The notes beneath the pieces were generated by a model. The model had not been told where the DNA came from and made no database searches. It saw nothing but the letters and a program-made list of their open reading frames with translations. A stretch of 64,000 nt of DNA from Globodera rostochiensis (Eukaryota > Nematoda > Chromadorea > Rhabditida > Heteroderidae), in assembly GCA_018350325.1 (NCBI GenBank), contig JAEVLN010000007.1, positions 2,137,109-2,201,108 of the forward strand, in the 5' to 3' direction. Shown piece by piece: positions 9,600 to 21,695 of the stretch. Within the stretch, counting starts at the first letter, position 1, and each line of letters starts with the position of its first letter. Both the position numbers and the translations under genes were made by a program.

Positions 9600-11008
9600 G
9601 CATTTTATTAAGACGGACAAAAAATTTTTTCGTTTTTACGTTTTAATGTTCGAAAATTGTGAAGCTTTTATCAAGCGTAAGTCCATCGCACTAACCACTT
9701 GGCTAGAGGTGCATAAAGTGTAACCGCTAAAGAGTTCCCATATGCCAATGATATTGAAGCGTAAAGTAACCAATGTTTGACCTAATGGTTAATGTTTTTG
9801 TCAACTTCCACATTCAAACCCCTCGATAGTTTTTTTCCTTCATCTCATTTTTATGAGTGAGAACGCCGTACCAACCCCGCTATGCTTCTTAAAGTAGTGG
9901 TGTAAATCGTTTTTGTCTAGTATTTTCGTTTGAATAAGTCTACCCTTCCCATCAAATTGGTGTAACGAATTAAGAAGCAATGAAAAAGCGGAATTTTCTT
10001 TCGGCGTACTGTAATGGTTTTATTCATAAAAGTAATTAAATTATTGATACATCATTAAATTAATTTCAAGCCTTTTTCAATGCCCATGACTGCTTATTGT
10101 AATGTTTAAAGACAATTTAAAATTTTATGTTCACCAATTCCAATTGTAAAGAAAATTACAAAAATACAATTGAAATTAATGATACTTGAAATCGCTCTGC
10201 TGAGACGGGTCATATAAATTTGTTCCGTTTTTCCTCTGGGGCATATGATCCATATTTACCTAAAAATTCATGTAGATTCCTAGTTGGAAAGCCAAAAAAA
10301 AATCAAAATAAAAACTCTTAGCAGCTTTAACAATTTATAAATTTCTTGCTGCGCCCATTCAAGCCAGTTCAACTGGACGATGTTATTGGGGAGCTGGCCA
10401 TTTTTGGTTCGCTAATCGGGTCGGGGTTGGTCCCCCTATTTTTGGAAAAAATAACATTTTTTTATTATGATTTTTTTTGTAGATTTTTTGACGCAAAATT
10501 CTTTACAATAATGCAATAAAAACGAAATTTTGCATAATTTGAGGGTGATGCATATTTTGCCAAAAAATTGTAAAAATGCATATTTTTGCCATTTAGTGTA
10601 TATAAATACATTTTCTAGTAAGTTACATATTTTTCTAATCAAAAAATGGCCAATTTTAACAAAATTAATATCCAAATTTGAGTAACTTAATTTAATTGAT
10701 ATTAATTTAAAATGATTTAAAATTTAGTCAGCACGCGTTAATCCGGCCGGTGTGACCGCTGATTTAGTGTCGTCGACACGCAACTCCTTTTAATATAATT
10801 TGGATTTTTAGAGCTTAACTCAAAGTGGTGAAAATTAACTTGGCCTTAAAATTTCACATTTTACAAAAACTCAAAGGACCCATCCAACAGAAGCTTTTTC
10901 TAATATCTGTCGAAAACGAAAGTCCTAGAATAAATCTTTGTGATTCTCATGTTCCTGATGCTTGATGAAAAATGATCAATGGAAAAATAAAACGGTGAAA
11001 TAAATGAA
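9600..11008. other. Intergenic
   Basis: Mostly AT-rich with no recognised gene. Bases 11009-11317 are the reverse complement of the downstream flank of the SPRY locus at 29182-29490, showing that the SPRY gene and its 3' flank were duplicated together. Confidence 0.3.
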
Positions 11009-11320
11009 TTAATTTCGCAGGTAATTTTTTTTTTTATTTTGATCAGCTCGGGAATGATCAGAGCGATTCGTGCAGTGTTCGATTACACCCCGCAAAAGCA
11101 CAGTCGCATTTGAAGAAAAAATGCAATAATTGACCAAATTTTGAAAAGATTTGCCGAAAAATTGTGTTGATAAGAGATGCAAGTTAATTGGATTTGTTTT
11201 TCTCGAAATAATTGACAAATTCAAAAACAAATTGAATTGATAAAATGCTTTAATCGACAAAGAACAAATAAATGATAAAACCAACAACAAAACCCCATAA
11301 ATCCCTTCGTTTTTCACCTT

Positions 11321-14115
11321 TTAAATGCCCTCGGCGGCAATTTTGAATTTGAAATTCGGGCCAAAATTCGCTTCAATTTTGGTGCCAACTCTGACCAACG
11401 TAACGCATGGAAACAAATCGGCCCCAAAATCGACAAATAAACCCGTAGTTTCTGGAAAAAAACAAAAATAAATAAATAAATTTAAAAGATTTATTAAATC
11501 AAAAAAAGGGCCATCGATTAGATTTTTAAATTAAAGAAACAACCCAAAAATGGTTAAATGCCGCTAATTTTTATTCTTTTTCTTTCTCACCCAAACGCTG
11601 TCCATTTTTTGTGTAAATGATTTGGCGAGTTGCCAAATTTACGCCGCATCCGATGACGTCGTCTTTGTCAAACGAATGATTTCCTTTGAAGATGTAAGGA
11701 CGTCCAAAGAGGTGGTCACATCCCTCAACCTCGTGACCCCAAAATCTGCCACAGCATTCGTATGCGTAAGTGCCTTCGTAAACTCCAACCCGTTCGTCCA
11801 ATGGCATTTTTTTGGTCGCGAGTCCAATGAAAACATTGCTAAATATAATTTTTTTAAAGGAAAATGCTTCTAAAGCATTTCGAAGGCCAACTATTTATTT
11901 ATTTAACTTACCCTCTTTTCTCCAAGATGGTCACTTCGTAGTAAAAAATTCCCAGAATTCCTTTTGGAATTGGTCGTTCGGCGAGGACAGAGCGATACCC
12001 TGAAAAGTAATTCAAGAATTTTGTGAACTCTTTTCATAACGTTTTAATCAAATCACTTTAACAGAATAATACTTTTACCCCAATTCTCTCCATTCTGTTG
12101 GACAATCAATTGATCGGGCTCAGAGAGCGCGAGGTCCTTGTGACAAGCAGCGGAATCCCATCGATTTTGAGGGGTTAGCCCTAAGAAAATAATTTTTGTT
12201 TTCAATAAAGACGGTTTTTTCTTCGAATTCTGAAAAAATTTTATACCGTAACTTACCAATTTCTCTCAACGCGCCAACTGTCTTCTGCAAGTCGCCAATG
12301 TTTTGTTGCTGTTCTTTCCAATACATCTCCAGATTGACGAACGTTTCCTGCAAAGCATACTCCTGCTGTCCTATTTCTATTTCAGCGAATTTGTTAGCAT
12401 TTGACAGTCTCTGCTCCTCCAATTCGACGACCATTTTGCGTAAGAGTTCTTCCTGATCATTCTTTTGCTTGCGTTTCAAGTCATTGATCGTCGTTTGCAG
12501 TCGTGAAAACTGATCAATGGAAACTGAAACGGGCAAAAAATTAATTATTTTAAGGGAAAAAAATGGTTAATGCAGAAGCACATCAAAGCTAAAAATAGGT
12601 TATTTTAATTCAAAGTCTACCATTTAATTTCAATTCCATCAAGTCTTTCCAGTAATGCCTTTTGATCACTTTGCATCAACAAAAATTGATCAATGGAAAC
12701 TAAACGGTGCAAAACAACTTAAATATTGATTGGCGTTGAAGAATCGCAAGTATTTTTCGGTTATGCGCCCGCAGATTCAAGTTTTTAAAAATGCAACAAA
12801 AACGCTAATTTTACCACCCTTAAAAAATTTCGGTTTATTCGAAATCCATAGATGTTGAAATCATTGATTAGATGAAATCATATGATGAAATAGATGACAT
12901 CAGCGACCTCGATAACCCCCGGCTAACTCTCAGAATTTAGCTTCTTTTTTTTAAATGAATCTGCGGGCGCATAACCAAAAAGTACCGAATCGCGTTGCTG
13001 AAAAATTATATTTCTCTCTACCGCATTGCGCCTGGTCCTCATTTAACCAGCCAATTTTGTCATTGGTCTCCGTTTGGAGGTGTCGCTGCTCCAAATTCAT
13101 CTCTTCCATTAGATTCTGGTGAGCATTTAACAATTTCTCGTGTTTTTGATGCTTCAACAAAAACTGATCAGTCGAAACTTAAACGGTGAAATAAATTAAA
13201 TATTTGTGATACAAAAACAAGGAATGCAGCCTTCTCAAGCTTAAAAGTGGATCTCAATTTTTTCAAAAAAATAAAATTTATTTTGCAAATTCGTAAAAAA
13301 GTGCTTCCAAGTTTTTGGGTACAAGAATACAAATCCGATCTCCATTTCGCGCGAACTCGAATTTTTTGAAAAATCGATTTTCAAATCATTAAATTACTAC
13401 GAAAAGCAAATAATAATTGAAATCATGCTCTTTGAGCCAAAATTAATTTTTGGAAAATTTCGATTCAAAAAACTGTTCGAATTCGGGTCCGGGGTTTGGA
13501 CCGGGTCGGGCGGGCAATTTCAAATATTCGCCCGATATTCGGATTTTTTCAGAAACCCGGGCTAAAGCCCGGTATTCGCCCGGCAAAGCCCGCCCGGCCA
13601 TTTTCGGGTTGCCCGGGAAAAAGCTCGCCCGGCCCTAACCCGATTATCCGAACCCTACCCTTAAACAAATTTGTTTACCCTTTAGTTTTTCTGTCAACGC
13701 GTCAATGTTCTGTTGCTGTTCTTTCTTATACTCCTCCATCTTCTGTTGCTGTTCTTTCTGATACTCCTCCATTTTTGTCTGCAGAGCATTATGAGCAATT
13801 AGCAGCTTCTGATGTTCCAATTCGGCGCGAAGTGCCTTCTGAACAAATGGCAAAAAAAGACTGTTTTTGTTAGCAATATATTCACACATTTTCGAGCTCG
13901 AGTTTCGTAATTCGTTTCCATTCCTCCATTTGTTCACGCATACTGCCGACCAATTCTTCGTGTTCTTCATTTACTCCTTCAATTCTTCTACGTTTTGCAT
14001 TTTGTGCCATCAAATCGAAACCGGCACTCGAGGAGGTTGGCGAATTAATCGTTTGTTGGCGTTCAAATTGGGCAATTCCGGCACGCAAAAGACGCAATTC
14101 TTCGGATGGATTCAT
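11321..14115 (-). CDS. Coiled-coil plus SPRY-domain protein (intracellular type)
   Basis: The gene starts at [20 protein letters not shown] (14115) and ends KIAAEGI-stop (11321). Exons (minus): 14115-13888, 13838-13679, 13177-13022, 12523-12257, then SPRY exons 12180-12079, 11999-11912, 11838-11591 and 11451-11321. A further possible exon near 12702-12623 has an uncertain phase. Exon 1 carries a basic cluster (NAKRRRIEG) resembling a monopartite nuclear localisation signal. Exons 2-4 are heptad-rich ([28 protein letters not shown]), predicting a long coiled coil. The SPRY part shows [43 protein letters not shown] and KIEANFGP. There is no signal peptide. SPRY domains bind partner proteins through variable loops, and this copy has an unusual loop ([11 protein letters not shown]). 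It is the most intact member of this architecture here. Its role is unknown and it may act in host-independent cell biology. Confidence 0.8.
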
Positions 14116-14189
14116 ATTAATTTACTCCAAAACTCTAAATTTTAGTTTCTAAGACGTTTTGGCGACCGATATAATATTTTGGGATGTGG

Positions 14190-14760
14190 GGGAGGCATTT
14201 GCCAAATATGTGGAGAAAACAGAAATGAGTTGACAGGTCAAAGGGGGAGGGGGAATGAAGATCTGTAAACTGTTATTGATGGGGATTTGTCGCGCCAACA
14301 AAAATGCCAACGGTAAAACATCAACCCGTTTTTAATCAAATGCGGATAAAGCCGCAGAGATACCACCCCTGATTTAAGTCGTAATATGTGTGAACTCTTT
14401 TGAAAAATTCGAATAAGTTGGATGGGGCCGGAATTTTTGGGAAAAGCGGAATCGGGGACAAAAAAAATTGAAAAATTCGAAAATGTAAAAACCGTTTTAA
14501 ATTCGCAATTACATAAAAAGGGCGATCGGTATAAAATTGGGATGCGGGGGGGGGGGGGAATTTGCAAAATGTGTGGAGAAAAAAAATGACAGGTCAAAGG
14601 GGGAGATGGAATGAATGTGACATGTAAATAATTATTGTTGTGGTGCGGGGACATTTGGCGCTCCAACAAAATGCCAACAAAAACACGAAATGCCAACAAA
14701 CCAAAAAATGTTTTGTTAGAAGGCTGGGAAAAGGACAACCACAAGTCTTACATCAAACAC
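14190..14760. repeat. Direct repeat pair upstream of the SPRY gene
   Basis: Bases about 14165-14305 and 14518-14690 share the order 'ggtataa, G-run, tttgccaaatatgtggagaaaa, tgacaggtcaaagggggag, tgttattg, ggacatttg, caacaaaatgccaac'. They flank a 200-base spacer. They may be promoter duplications of the SPRY gene or a small element. No coding potential is visible. Confidence 0.55.
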
Positions 14761-15102
14761 TAAATTGCAGAAGAAAATAAAAATATGCGGCCGATTTTGA
14801 AGTTGTTGCACTCACATCAATTAATTGTGTTCTCAAATTTATTGCGCACAAATTATACATTAATTATTATTAAATTGTCTTTATTCGCATTAGAGAGAGG
14901 GCACTCCGTTTCGTATTCCGCCCGTATATTCCATGGGTTTGAGTGATTCAGTCCGTGTTCCGTATTCACTTCCCCGGGACGCATTTATCCAATTTAATGT
15001 TTTCATGCCTGTGTTACAAGGTTTCGAAAAACGAAAGAAATTCAATTGTGGGGATACAGTGTCTACCATATGCTGTCTGCGCATGGTTAACGAGCAGGAA
15101 TT

Positions 15103-15820
15103 TTATGGGAAATGCGTATCTTTACAATATTCATCCGGCGATGGCACCGGCTTGTAAATGGTCGAACGTTCGATGAACCGGGCCAAAGTGCAATTTGTCT
15201 CGCAGCCGGTGATGTTGCGCGTTACCTCTTCAAAACTGGGCATGTCTGGTGGCCAATGTAAAACCTGAAGCATTTGAATCTAATGACCTTGTTTTTATTT
15301 GCGATGGACCTTCACATAAGGTTCCAGACTCGTAGCGTTGCGCCACAACTCAAAAGTTACACAGGCGGAGTAGTGGGGATAGCTGGAAATAAAAGGGCTT
15401 TTTTTGCAAAAAAAAATTGGACCCGTCAACGTCATAATTTGTTTTGTTTAAGCCGAGCGTCGAAAACAGTGCGGCAATGGTCGTGTCGTGCTGAAATGTT
15501 GGCATTTAAATAGCACCGGTTTATTAAATACAATAAAAACAAAACCGCGGAATAAGCAAAGTATTTTGTCCTGAATCCAATCACAAAGATGGGAGCCGAC
15601 GACTGACTTCAACAAGCCTAAATTGAATGAACATTAAATTGTTGTTGTTGTTGACGCTTTCCCAAATGAATTAACACTAATTGATCGAATTTTTGGGAGT
15701 ACAGTCCAGCAGTTTGTTTCGCATGTTGTCGATTAATATCCAAAGCATTGGCCCGCCTCTGATCCGAGGCAATTCGATGTCAAATTGAACGCCCGGAAAT
15801 GCGCAGCAGATATCGGAGCC
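15103..15820 (-). CDS. Histidine acid phosphatase, C-terminal half only
   Basis: Minus-strand exons 15820-about 15680, 15569-15545, 15490-15423, 15382-15310 and 15264-15103 read in order IELPRIRGGPMLWILIDNM, TKYFAYSA, HDTTIAALFSTLG, YPHYSACVTFELWRNATSL, and VLHWPPDMPSF to ITGCETNCTLARFIE and a stop. This order and spacing match the second half of branched-family histidine acid phosphatases (prostatic/lysosomal type): GGP block, YSAHDTT catalytic HD, PPYASC-ELW block, GC-x2-CPL-x-RF block. Splice phases agree except at the 15680/15569 join, where the simplest splice makes a TAG. The N-terminal RHGxRxP catalytic motif is not found upstream in the window. So the gene is partial or decayed. Members are normally secreted or lysosomal glycoproteins, and the NIT and NAT sites fit that. 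Confidence 0.7.
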
Positions 15821-15829
15821 CTGACCTTA

Positions 15830-16606
15830 ACCGATTCAGACATTTTAAAAGTTGCCCTTTATTTTTACTTGGATGTATCACATTCTTGCATTACAAACAA
15901 GAACCGATTCCCGCGTGCTTCTATTTCGATGCTCAGAGCGCTTTTTTGTTTCCTTTTTTTAATTCGAATTTGCGACCCCAAGCAAGTGCCAACAGCACAT
16001 TCCTTCAACGTAAATTTGCTGAATTATATTTGAATTTGCCCGTTGTGTTTGTTGTTCTTTGGACTCTCTTTGATTAAGATTGAGTGGGAAGAAGATAAAC
16101 TTCATCAAGCAGCAGAAGAATCGGCCGTCCTGATGCCCTTTCTTTCGCCCATTTCTCCACTAATCGACCGCCATTTTCTCTGGGTCGCCGTTTTGCCCAA
16201 GGCATTCAATTTGAATGCAAAAGTGCCCTCTGTTGCATTTTTTGTGTAAAAATGCCAAAGATAAGGCTGGTTGAGGTCATCAGAAATCGTTATTTAAACG
16301 AGGGTAGAACATTTTCTATTTTACCAATTCATTTATGAACACCTTATAATGAATATGAAGACACATGCCCTTTAACTCCAAAAGAATAGACCTTTCTTTG
16401 CATATCATTTAAATTGTTCAAATTCCCCCATTTGTCCCCTTATTTTTGATGGTTTCATTTGGTTTTCGTTTTCAGACCGGACCGAAAAACCTCAGAAATT
16501 TCGGTTCGGTTAACCAAATCGTTTGGCTTCGGTTAATCACCCGGCCCAGCAGAATTGTTCGATCGGTCGGTCACCCATATTTTTTATGCCATTATTTCGC
16601 TCTAAC
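15830..16606. other. Intergenic
   Basis: No gene is recognised. The N-terminal half of the acid phosphatase would be expected here on the minus strand, but no RHG motif or credible exon was found. Confidence 0.3.
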
Positions 16607-17280
16607 ATTTCAAACATTTGAAGCGTTTTGAGAGTATATGAGGTTAGACTGCCCCGAAGGCGCCGTCGGGGAAAAGCCCTGGCTACGCCAAAATATGAAA
16701 AATCTTGCTAATTTTTGTAAATTTCCGGATTTTTTTCCGGTTTCTCAACCGATCAATGAGAGGGGGCCAATCACTTCTAATCCAACTTAGTTATTCTAAA
16801 TTGTTAGCTGTAACCTAGGAAGTCTAAAAAAGTAGCGAATTGGTTAAATACCCTTTTTTAGCTATCTGCTGAAGATTTTTTAGTACCGAGTTCGCCATTC
16901 TAAAAAATTCATTAGGAAAATGCAATATAAAGCCTAAATTTCATAATTTTTGACAAAAATTATATACCTACTGATAAAAAAACATAATTTTTCCAAAAGA
17001 ATAAGAAAATGTTTGTGAGGGATTGATTGCATAACCAAAGATTTTATGATTTACGGTTAAAACCCAAAATTAATTTGCCAAATTCACTTTTTGCTCCGAT
17101 TACCTTTCTAAGAAAATGATTTGTTGGGCGATGAACAAATTGAGATTCCGAGTAAAGAAATTTGACCAATTGAAATGGCATAGCAGGCAATGGAGTAGAA
17201 GTTTCGTTGAGTGCCGTCGAAACGTTGTCGGTCAAAAACCAAATTTACTAATTTTAATCGAAATTTCTTTATTTTGCAGA

Positions 17281-17330
17281 CACCGCCAATTTATTTATGG
17301 CTGATTTTGCTGGTGATTTGATTCCGCGTG
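17281..17330 (+). pseudogene. SPRY last-exon remnant (copy A)
   Basis: After a 3' splice site (TTTTGCAG) the text reads DTANLFMADFAGDLIP and then degenerates. This matches the start of the last SPRY exon in the gene at 32215 ([16 protein letters not shown]). It is followed by the dispersed TTCGAATTCGGG repeat. It is an orphan fragment. Confidence 0.55.
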
Positions 17331-17429
17331 AAAATTTATTTTGCCAAAAATTGTTCGAATTCGGGGTTTAAAATCGGCCGAAACAGAATTTTTGCCCCAC
17401 TTTTTGAATATTTCTACTTCTTCCACCGA

Positions 17430-18268
17430 ATTGGGGATTCGTTCCGTCGCCCAACACTGCTATTTTGCTTCTCTAACCTCCCATTTCTTTTATTTCTCTC
17501 ATCATCGATCGATTTATTGATTATGATGTTTTCAACACACAAAAAACTTTCCTTTTTTTGTTCATTTTCATTCGTTCTCTTTCGCCGTTGAATTTTCTTT
17601 ACGAATCTGATGTCAAGTTCACCCAACACAACCAATGGAGCCAACAAAATTCTTCTTTAAATAAAAAAGTTCTGAGTTTACGAACAATTTTTTTGCTTTT
17701 CCCTAAACACTGTCCTTTTTTGCTCAAAAAGTGTGGGAAAATGTTTTTAAAATTCGTACAAGCGCCGATTTTAAATATTTTTTTAATTACAATATCTAAT
17801 TCTAAAATGGTGTAAATTGAGCTCAAACCGAATTATCCGAATCCGGCAATCGGGGTTTTTGGGCAAACCCCGGATTTTTGGGGACAGAACAGAGTGAAAA
17901 TTGAATGTGATTGTGTTATAATAAATTTGAATGTTTTCAACAAGTTTGAAAAGTCTTCGCTTAACCGAAAACCCAAACTCGCCAATTCATTTTGGTCTCA
18001 AACCGCCTTTTCATCGAATTTCGGATTTAGGAATTTTTGTGATTTCGGAATTTTGGGGTTCGGCTTTTATTTTTTGATTTACCCATCCCTGGTGTTCTAG
18101 CCCCGATCCCCGACCCAAAAAAGGTCGGGGAGGCCGGGGTTGGCATGTCGGGGCTCGGGGACCACCCCTGTTTTAGAGGTGCATTTCAGTTTTTATTGCA
18201 TTTCTGCGGGCAAAAGTTTCATTTTTATTTTTTCCCCCAGACGCCTTTTTAAAACATAATTTTGTGAA
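17430..18268 (+). promoter_or_regulatory. Conserved 5' region of BTB genes (copy A)
   Basis: The segment GATTCGTTCCGTCGCCCAAC to TTCTCTTTCGCCGTTG (about 17440-17590), including CATCGATCGATTTATTGATTATGATG, is conserved upstream of the BTB gene at 34.2 kb (33840-34015). A second block just before the start codon (GCATTTCTGCGGGCAAAAG and AACATAATTTTGTGAA) is also shared. Between them lies unshared sequence with a GGGGTCGGGG-type palindromic repeat (18105-18175). Conservation between otherwise diverged loci suggests promoter or 5' UTR function. Confidence 0.45.
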
Positions 18269-19722
18269 ATGCCAAAAGCAAACTCTTCGCTGAGGCGGAT
18301 GAAGCATTTGCTGGACACGGGCAATGGGGCGGACGTTCACTTTTTGGTGGGGGGAGGAGACAAAAAGGAGGCGAGTTCTGAAAAATAGTGAAACATTTAC
18401 CTTAATTAGTTGTATTCAATTATTTTAATTAATGACATTTCAATTAGTTTAATTAATATATTTCAATTAGTTTAATTAATATATTTCAATTAGTTTAATT
18501 AATGATATTTCAATTTGTTAAGCTTCTGCCAGCACATAAAACGATTCTGATGGCGGCCTCCGCCGTTTTTGAGGCAATGTTCCCATTTGATTCCCGAAAT
18601 GCCGGTAAATTGAGAAAATAATTTATAAAATTTAGTGGGGAGGGGTAAGCTGAAAAAATAATTAAAAAATTTTTTGATTAACGAATTTTTTTAGACCCTT
18701 CGGAAGGGACTAAACCCGTGGAGGTGCCGGACGTGGAGGTGGGGGCGTTCAAGGCGATGCTCAGCTTTATTTATGTGGACGATGTGAGCGGGCTGAACGG
18801 GGACAATGCAATCGATGTGCTTTATGCCGGTCATAAAATTTTTATTGATTTTTAAATTTTCCGTTTAAATTTTTAATTTAAGCTAAAAAATATGATCTTC
18901 CCGAACTTGTCGATTCGTGTTTGAACTTTCCCATACCGGAGCTGAGCAATGTTTTTTTCGCGTTTGCCCAGACTCGCTTTCTTGGAGAAGAGGTGGGGGC
19001 AAATATAATTGATTTTTAATTTTAAATAAATTTTGTCTTTTTTTAATCAACCATAATTAATTATTTTATTATTTCGGGACTTTGCGCGCCGTTGTTTGGA
19101 GCACATCGATGTGAATGCGGCCACTTTGATCTTAACGGAAGCGTTTTTGCAAATTGATCAAAAATCATTGTGTGAGATTCTGGACCGTGACGAATTGATG
19201 ATCAGCGAAGAAATTGCAATTTGGAATGCCGTAAATTTAAAAAAATAATAAAATAAATTAAAATGATTAATTTCTTTTATATTCTTTTAAAATTAGGCAC
19301 TTCTTTGGGCGGACGAAAAATGCCGTCAAAATGGGAAAGAGCCTTCGGTGGCGAATAGACGCGCAATGTTCGGCACGGCACTTTTCAAAATTCGCTTTCC
19401 GCTCATTTCACAAGATGACTTTCGTGACAATATTGGTTGGAACCTTTTGGGGACCTTTGATTTCTTTTGGATTTAAAATACGCTTTTGACAGTTCCGTCC
19501 GGAGTGTTGACGAGTGACGAGCTGGTCAGCGTTTTTCTGCACTATTCTGGTCCGGACCGCGCAAGGCCCGAGCAGTACAAGCTGCAATTCCCAACTAATG
19601 GACGTGCCGCGATCAAATCGGGTAGGCTAAAGATGACTTTTACAATTTTTGTGTGACATTCTTTTTCTGAAAAAACAGATTATGAGCTTTCCAACATGTT
19701 GAAAGACATAAATAACGTTTAA
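18269..19722 (+). CDS. BTB-BACK protein (copy A)
   Basis: Eight exons (18269-18370, 18523-18604, 18695-18829, 18883-18992, 19078-19230, 19297-19435, 19493-19621, 19679-19722) sum to 894 bases, an uninterrupted 297-residue frame. The BTB domain covers exons 1-4: [52 protein letters not shown]. The BACK domain is exons 4-6: [44 protein letters not shown]. The C-terminal part ([24 protein letters not shown]) resembles BTBD1/2/6-type proteins. BTB-BACK proteins typically act as CUL3 ubiquitin-ligase adaptors. Intron 1 is GC-AG, and intron 4 appears to end in GG. The last exon ([17 protein letters not shown]) is an alternative to splicing into the SPRY exons that begin at 20207. There is no signal peptide. 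Confidence 0.8.
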
Positions 19723-20206
19723 ACTTTAAAGTGGTTAAGAAAAAATACATTTAAAAATTTCTACTAGATTAATGGGCATAAAAAGTGGCACTTTTTGATT
19801 TGGCCTACGAAGAAAGTATCTTAAAAAGCGGTTAAATTTTAGATTTTACTATATGCAAGCGTCCTCTATATGAGCAGAGCACTTTGATAGGTAAAAACGG
19901 TCCGTAGCTTTTCATACCGGCGAGATAAAAATTCTCGAATCCGGTTAGGTCAAAATTCCCGATACCGATTTGTCGGGTTTAAACCGGTTTGCATAGAGTA
20001 AGCTCCGGATCGCGGGTTCTGCGTCGTGTGCAAAAACCCCGCTTCCGGAGCCGTCAACTCCGTGATTTTATGAATTTTTGAAATTTGGCTTGAAACCCGA
20101 TAAAAACTGTCTTTTTACTGTAATTATGAAAAACTTTTTGTGCATTGACCGGCACAAAAGCGAAATTGTATTTTAATATTTTGAAAATAAAATAATATTT
20201 CCTTAG

Positions 20207-20801
20207 GGCTAACCATTCAAAATCGATGGGATCCCACGGCGTGTGACGGCGGCCTCTCCCTCTCTGAGCCCGATCGATTGATTGTCCAACAGAATGGAGA
20301 GAATTGGGGTAAAAGTATTATTCTGTTAAAGTGATTTGATTAAAACGGTTTATTAAAAGAGTTCACAAAATTTTGGAATTGAGTTTACTTTTCAGATTGG
20401 CGCTCTGTCCTCGCTGAACGGCCAATTCCAAAAGGGAATTCTGGCATTTTTTACTACGAAGTGACCATTTTGGAGCAACAATAGTAAGTTGAATAAATAA
20501 ATAGTTGAACTTCGAAATGTTTTAGAAGCATTTTCGTTTAAAATTATATTTAGCATTGTTTTCATTGGACTCGCGACCAAAAAAATGCCATTGGACGAAC
20601 GCGTTGGAGTTTACGAAGGCACTTACGCATACGAATGCTGTGGCAGATTTTGGGGTCACGAGGTTGAGGGATGTTACCACAACGGCAATGGACGTCCGTA
20701 CATCGAAGGAAAGCCCAAATTTGGGGGAGGCGACGTCATCGGGTGCGGCGTAAATTTGGCAACTCGCCAAAATATTTACACAAAAAATGGACAGCGTTTG
20801 G
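20207..20801 (+). pseudogene. SPRY exons of copy A, last exon lost at the duplication junction
   Basis: Exons 20207-20308, 20396-20483 and 20554-20801 encode [77 protein letters not shown] and YTKNGQRLG. Phases are compatible. The fourth exon, present in copy B, is replaced after ATACTGCCGGGTTTATTCC: its 3' splice site (ACAGAA) is deleted and unrelated sequence follows. The open frame can run only a few codons into the intron. The first exon opens in the phase left by the BTB exon ending at 19621, so the product may be a BTB-BACK-truncated-SPRY fusion. Confidence 0.7.
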
Positions 20802-20935
20802 GTGAGAATTTAAAAAAAATAAAAAATTAAGGCATTAACCATTTTTGGGTTGTTTCTTCAATTTAAAAATCTAATCGATGGCGCCTTTTTTGAATCATTT
20901 TATTTTTAATTTTTTTTTATACTGCCGGGTTTATT

Positions 20936-21042
20936 CCAACCCAGCAGAAAAAACAAAAAAAAAAAACCTTTGTTTTGCGTTTTTTTTTTTATTTTGTCGA
21001 GCGCCGAACGTCAAATTCACAAACAATTTGTCCGTTGGTCTA
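20936..21042. other. Junction spacer between the tandem copies
   Basis: About 100 bases with A and T runs (aaaaaaaaaacctttg, ttttttttttattttg) that are not in the 3' end of copy B. They may be filler from the duplication event. Confidence 0.5.
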
Positions 21043-21695
21043 GATTCAAACATTTGAAGCGTTTTGAGGTATATGAGGTTAGACTGCCCCGAAGGCGCCG
21101 TCGGGGAAAAGCCCTTGGCTACGCCAAATATGAAAAATCTTGCTAATTTTTGTAAATTTCCGGATTTTTTTTCCGGTTTCTCAACCATCAATGAGAGGGG
21201 GCCAATCATTCTAATCCAACTTAGTTATTCTAAATTGTTAGCTGTAACCTAGGAAGTCTAAAAAAGTAGCGAATTGGTTAAATACCCTTTTTTAGCTATC
21301 TGCTGAAGATTTTTTAGTACCGAGTTCGCCATTCTAAAAAATTCATTAGGAAAATGCAATATAAAGCCTAAATTTCATAATTTTTGACAAAAATTATATA
21401 CCTACTGATAAAAAAACATAATTTTTCCAAAAGAATAAGAAAATGTTTGTGAGGGATTGATTGCATAACCAGAGATTTTATGATTTACGCTTAAAACCCA
21501 AAATTATTTTGTCAAATTCACTTTTTGCTCCGATTACCTTTCTAAGAAAATGATTTGTTGGGCGATGAACAAATGATTAACCAATTGAAATGGCATAGCA
21601 GGCAATGGAGTAGAAGCTTTCGTTGAGTGCCGTCGAACGTTGTCGGTCAAAAACCAAATTTACTAATTTTAATCGAAATTTCTTTATTTTGCAGA

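Larger units (their letters stand above)
16607..20935 (+). repeat. Tandem segmental duplication, copy A (about 4.3 kb)
   Basis: From TTCAAACATTTGAAGCGTTTTGAG to the intron before the last SPRY exon, this block is repeated almost base for base at 21043-25358, offset 4415-4416 bases. It contains a palindromic GGCGCCG motif, a SPRY last-exon remnant, the BTB upstream region, a BTB-BACK gene and SPRY exons. Differences are few: small indels near 17130-17220, one G in a homopolymer, and a handful of substitutions. The duplication is therefore recent or kept alike by gene conversion, or it is an assembly artefact. Confidence 0.9.

Noticed and set aside
9259..9603. 114-residue minus-strand frame over the cyclase relic
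   Set aside because: The opposite strand carries the recognisable guanylate cyclase motif GKGVMETFWLLG, so the minus frame is its shadow.
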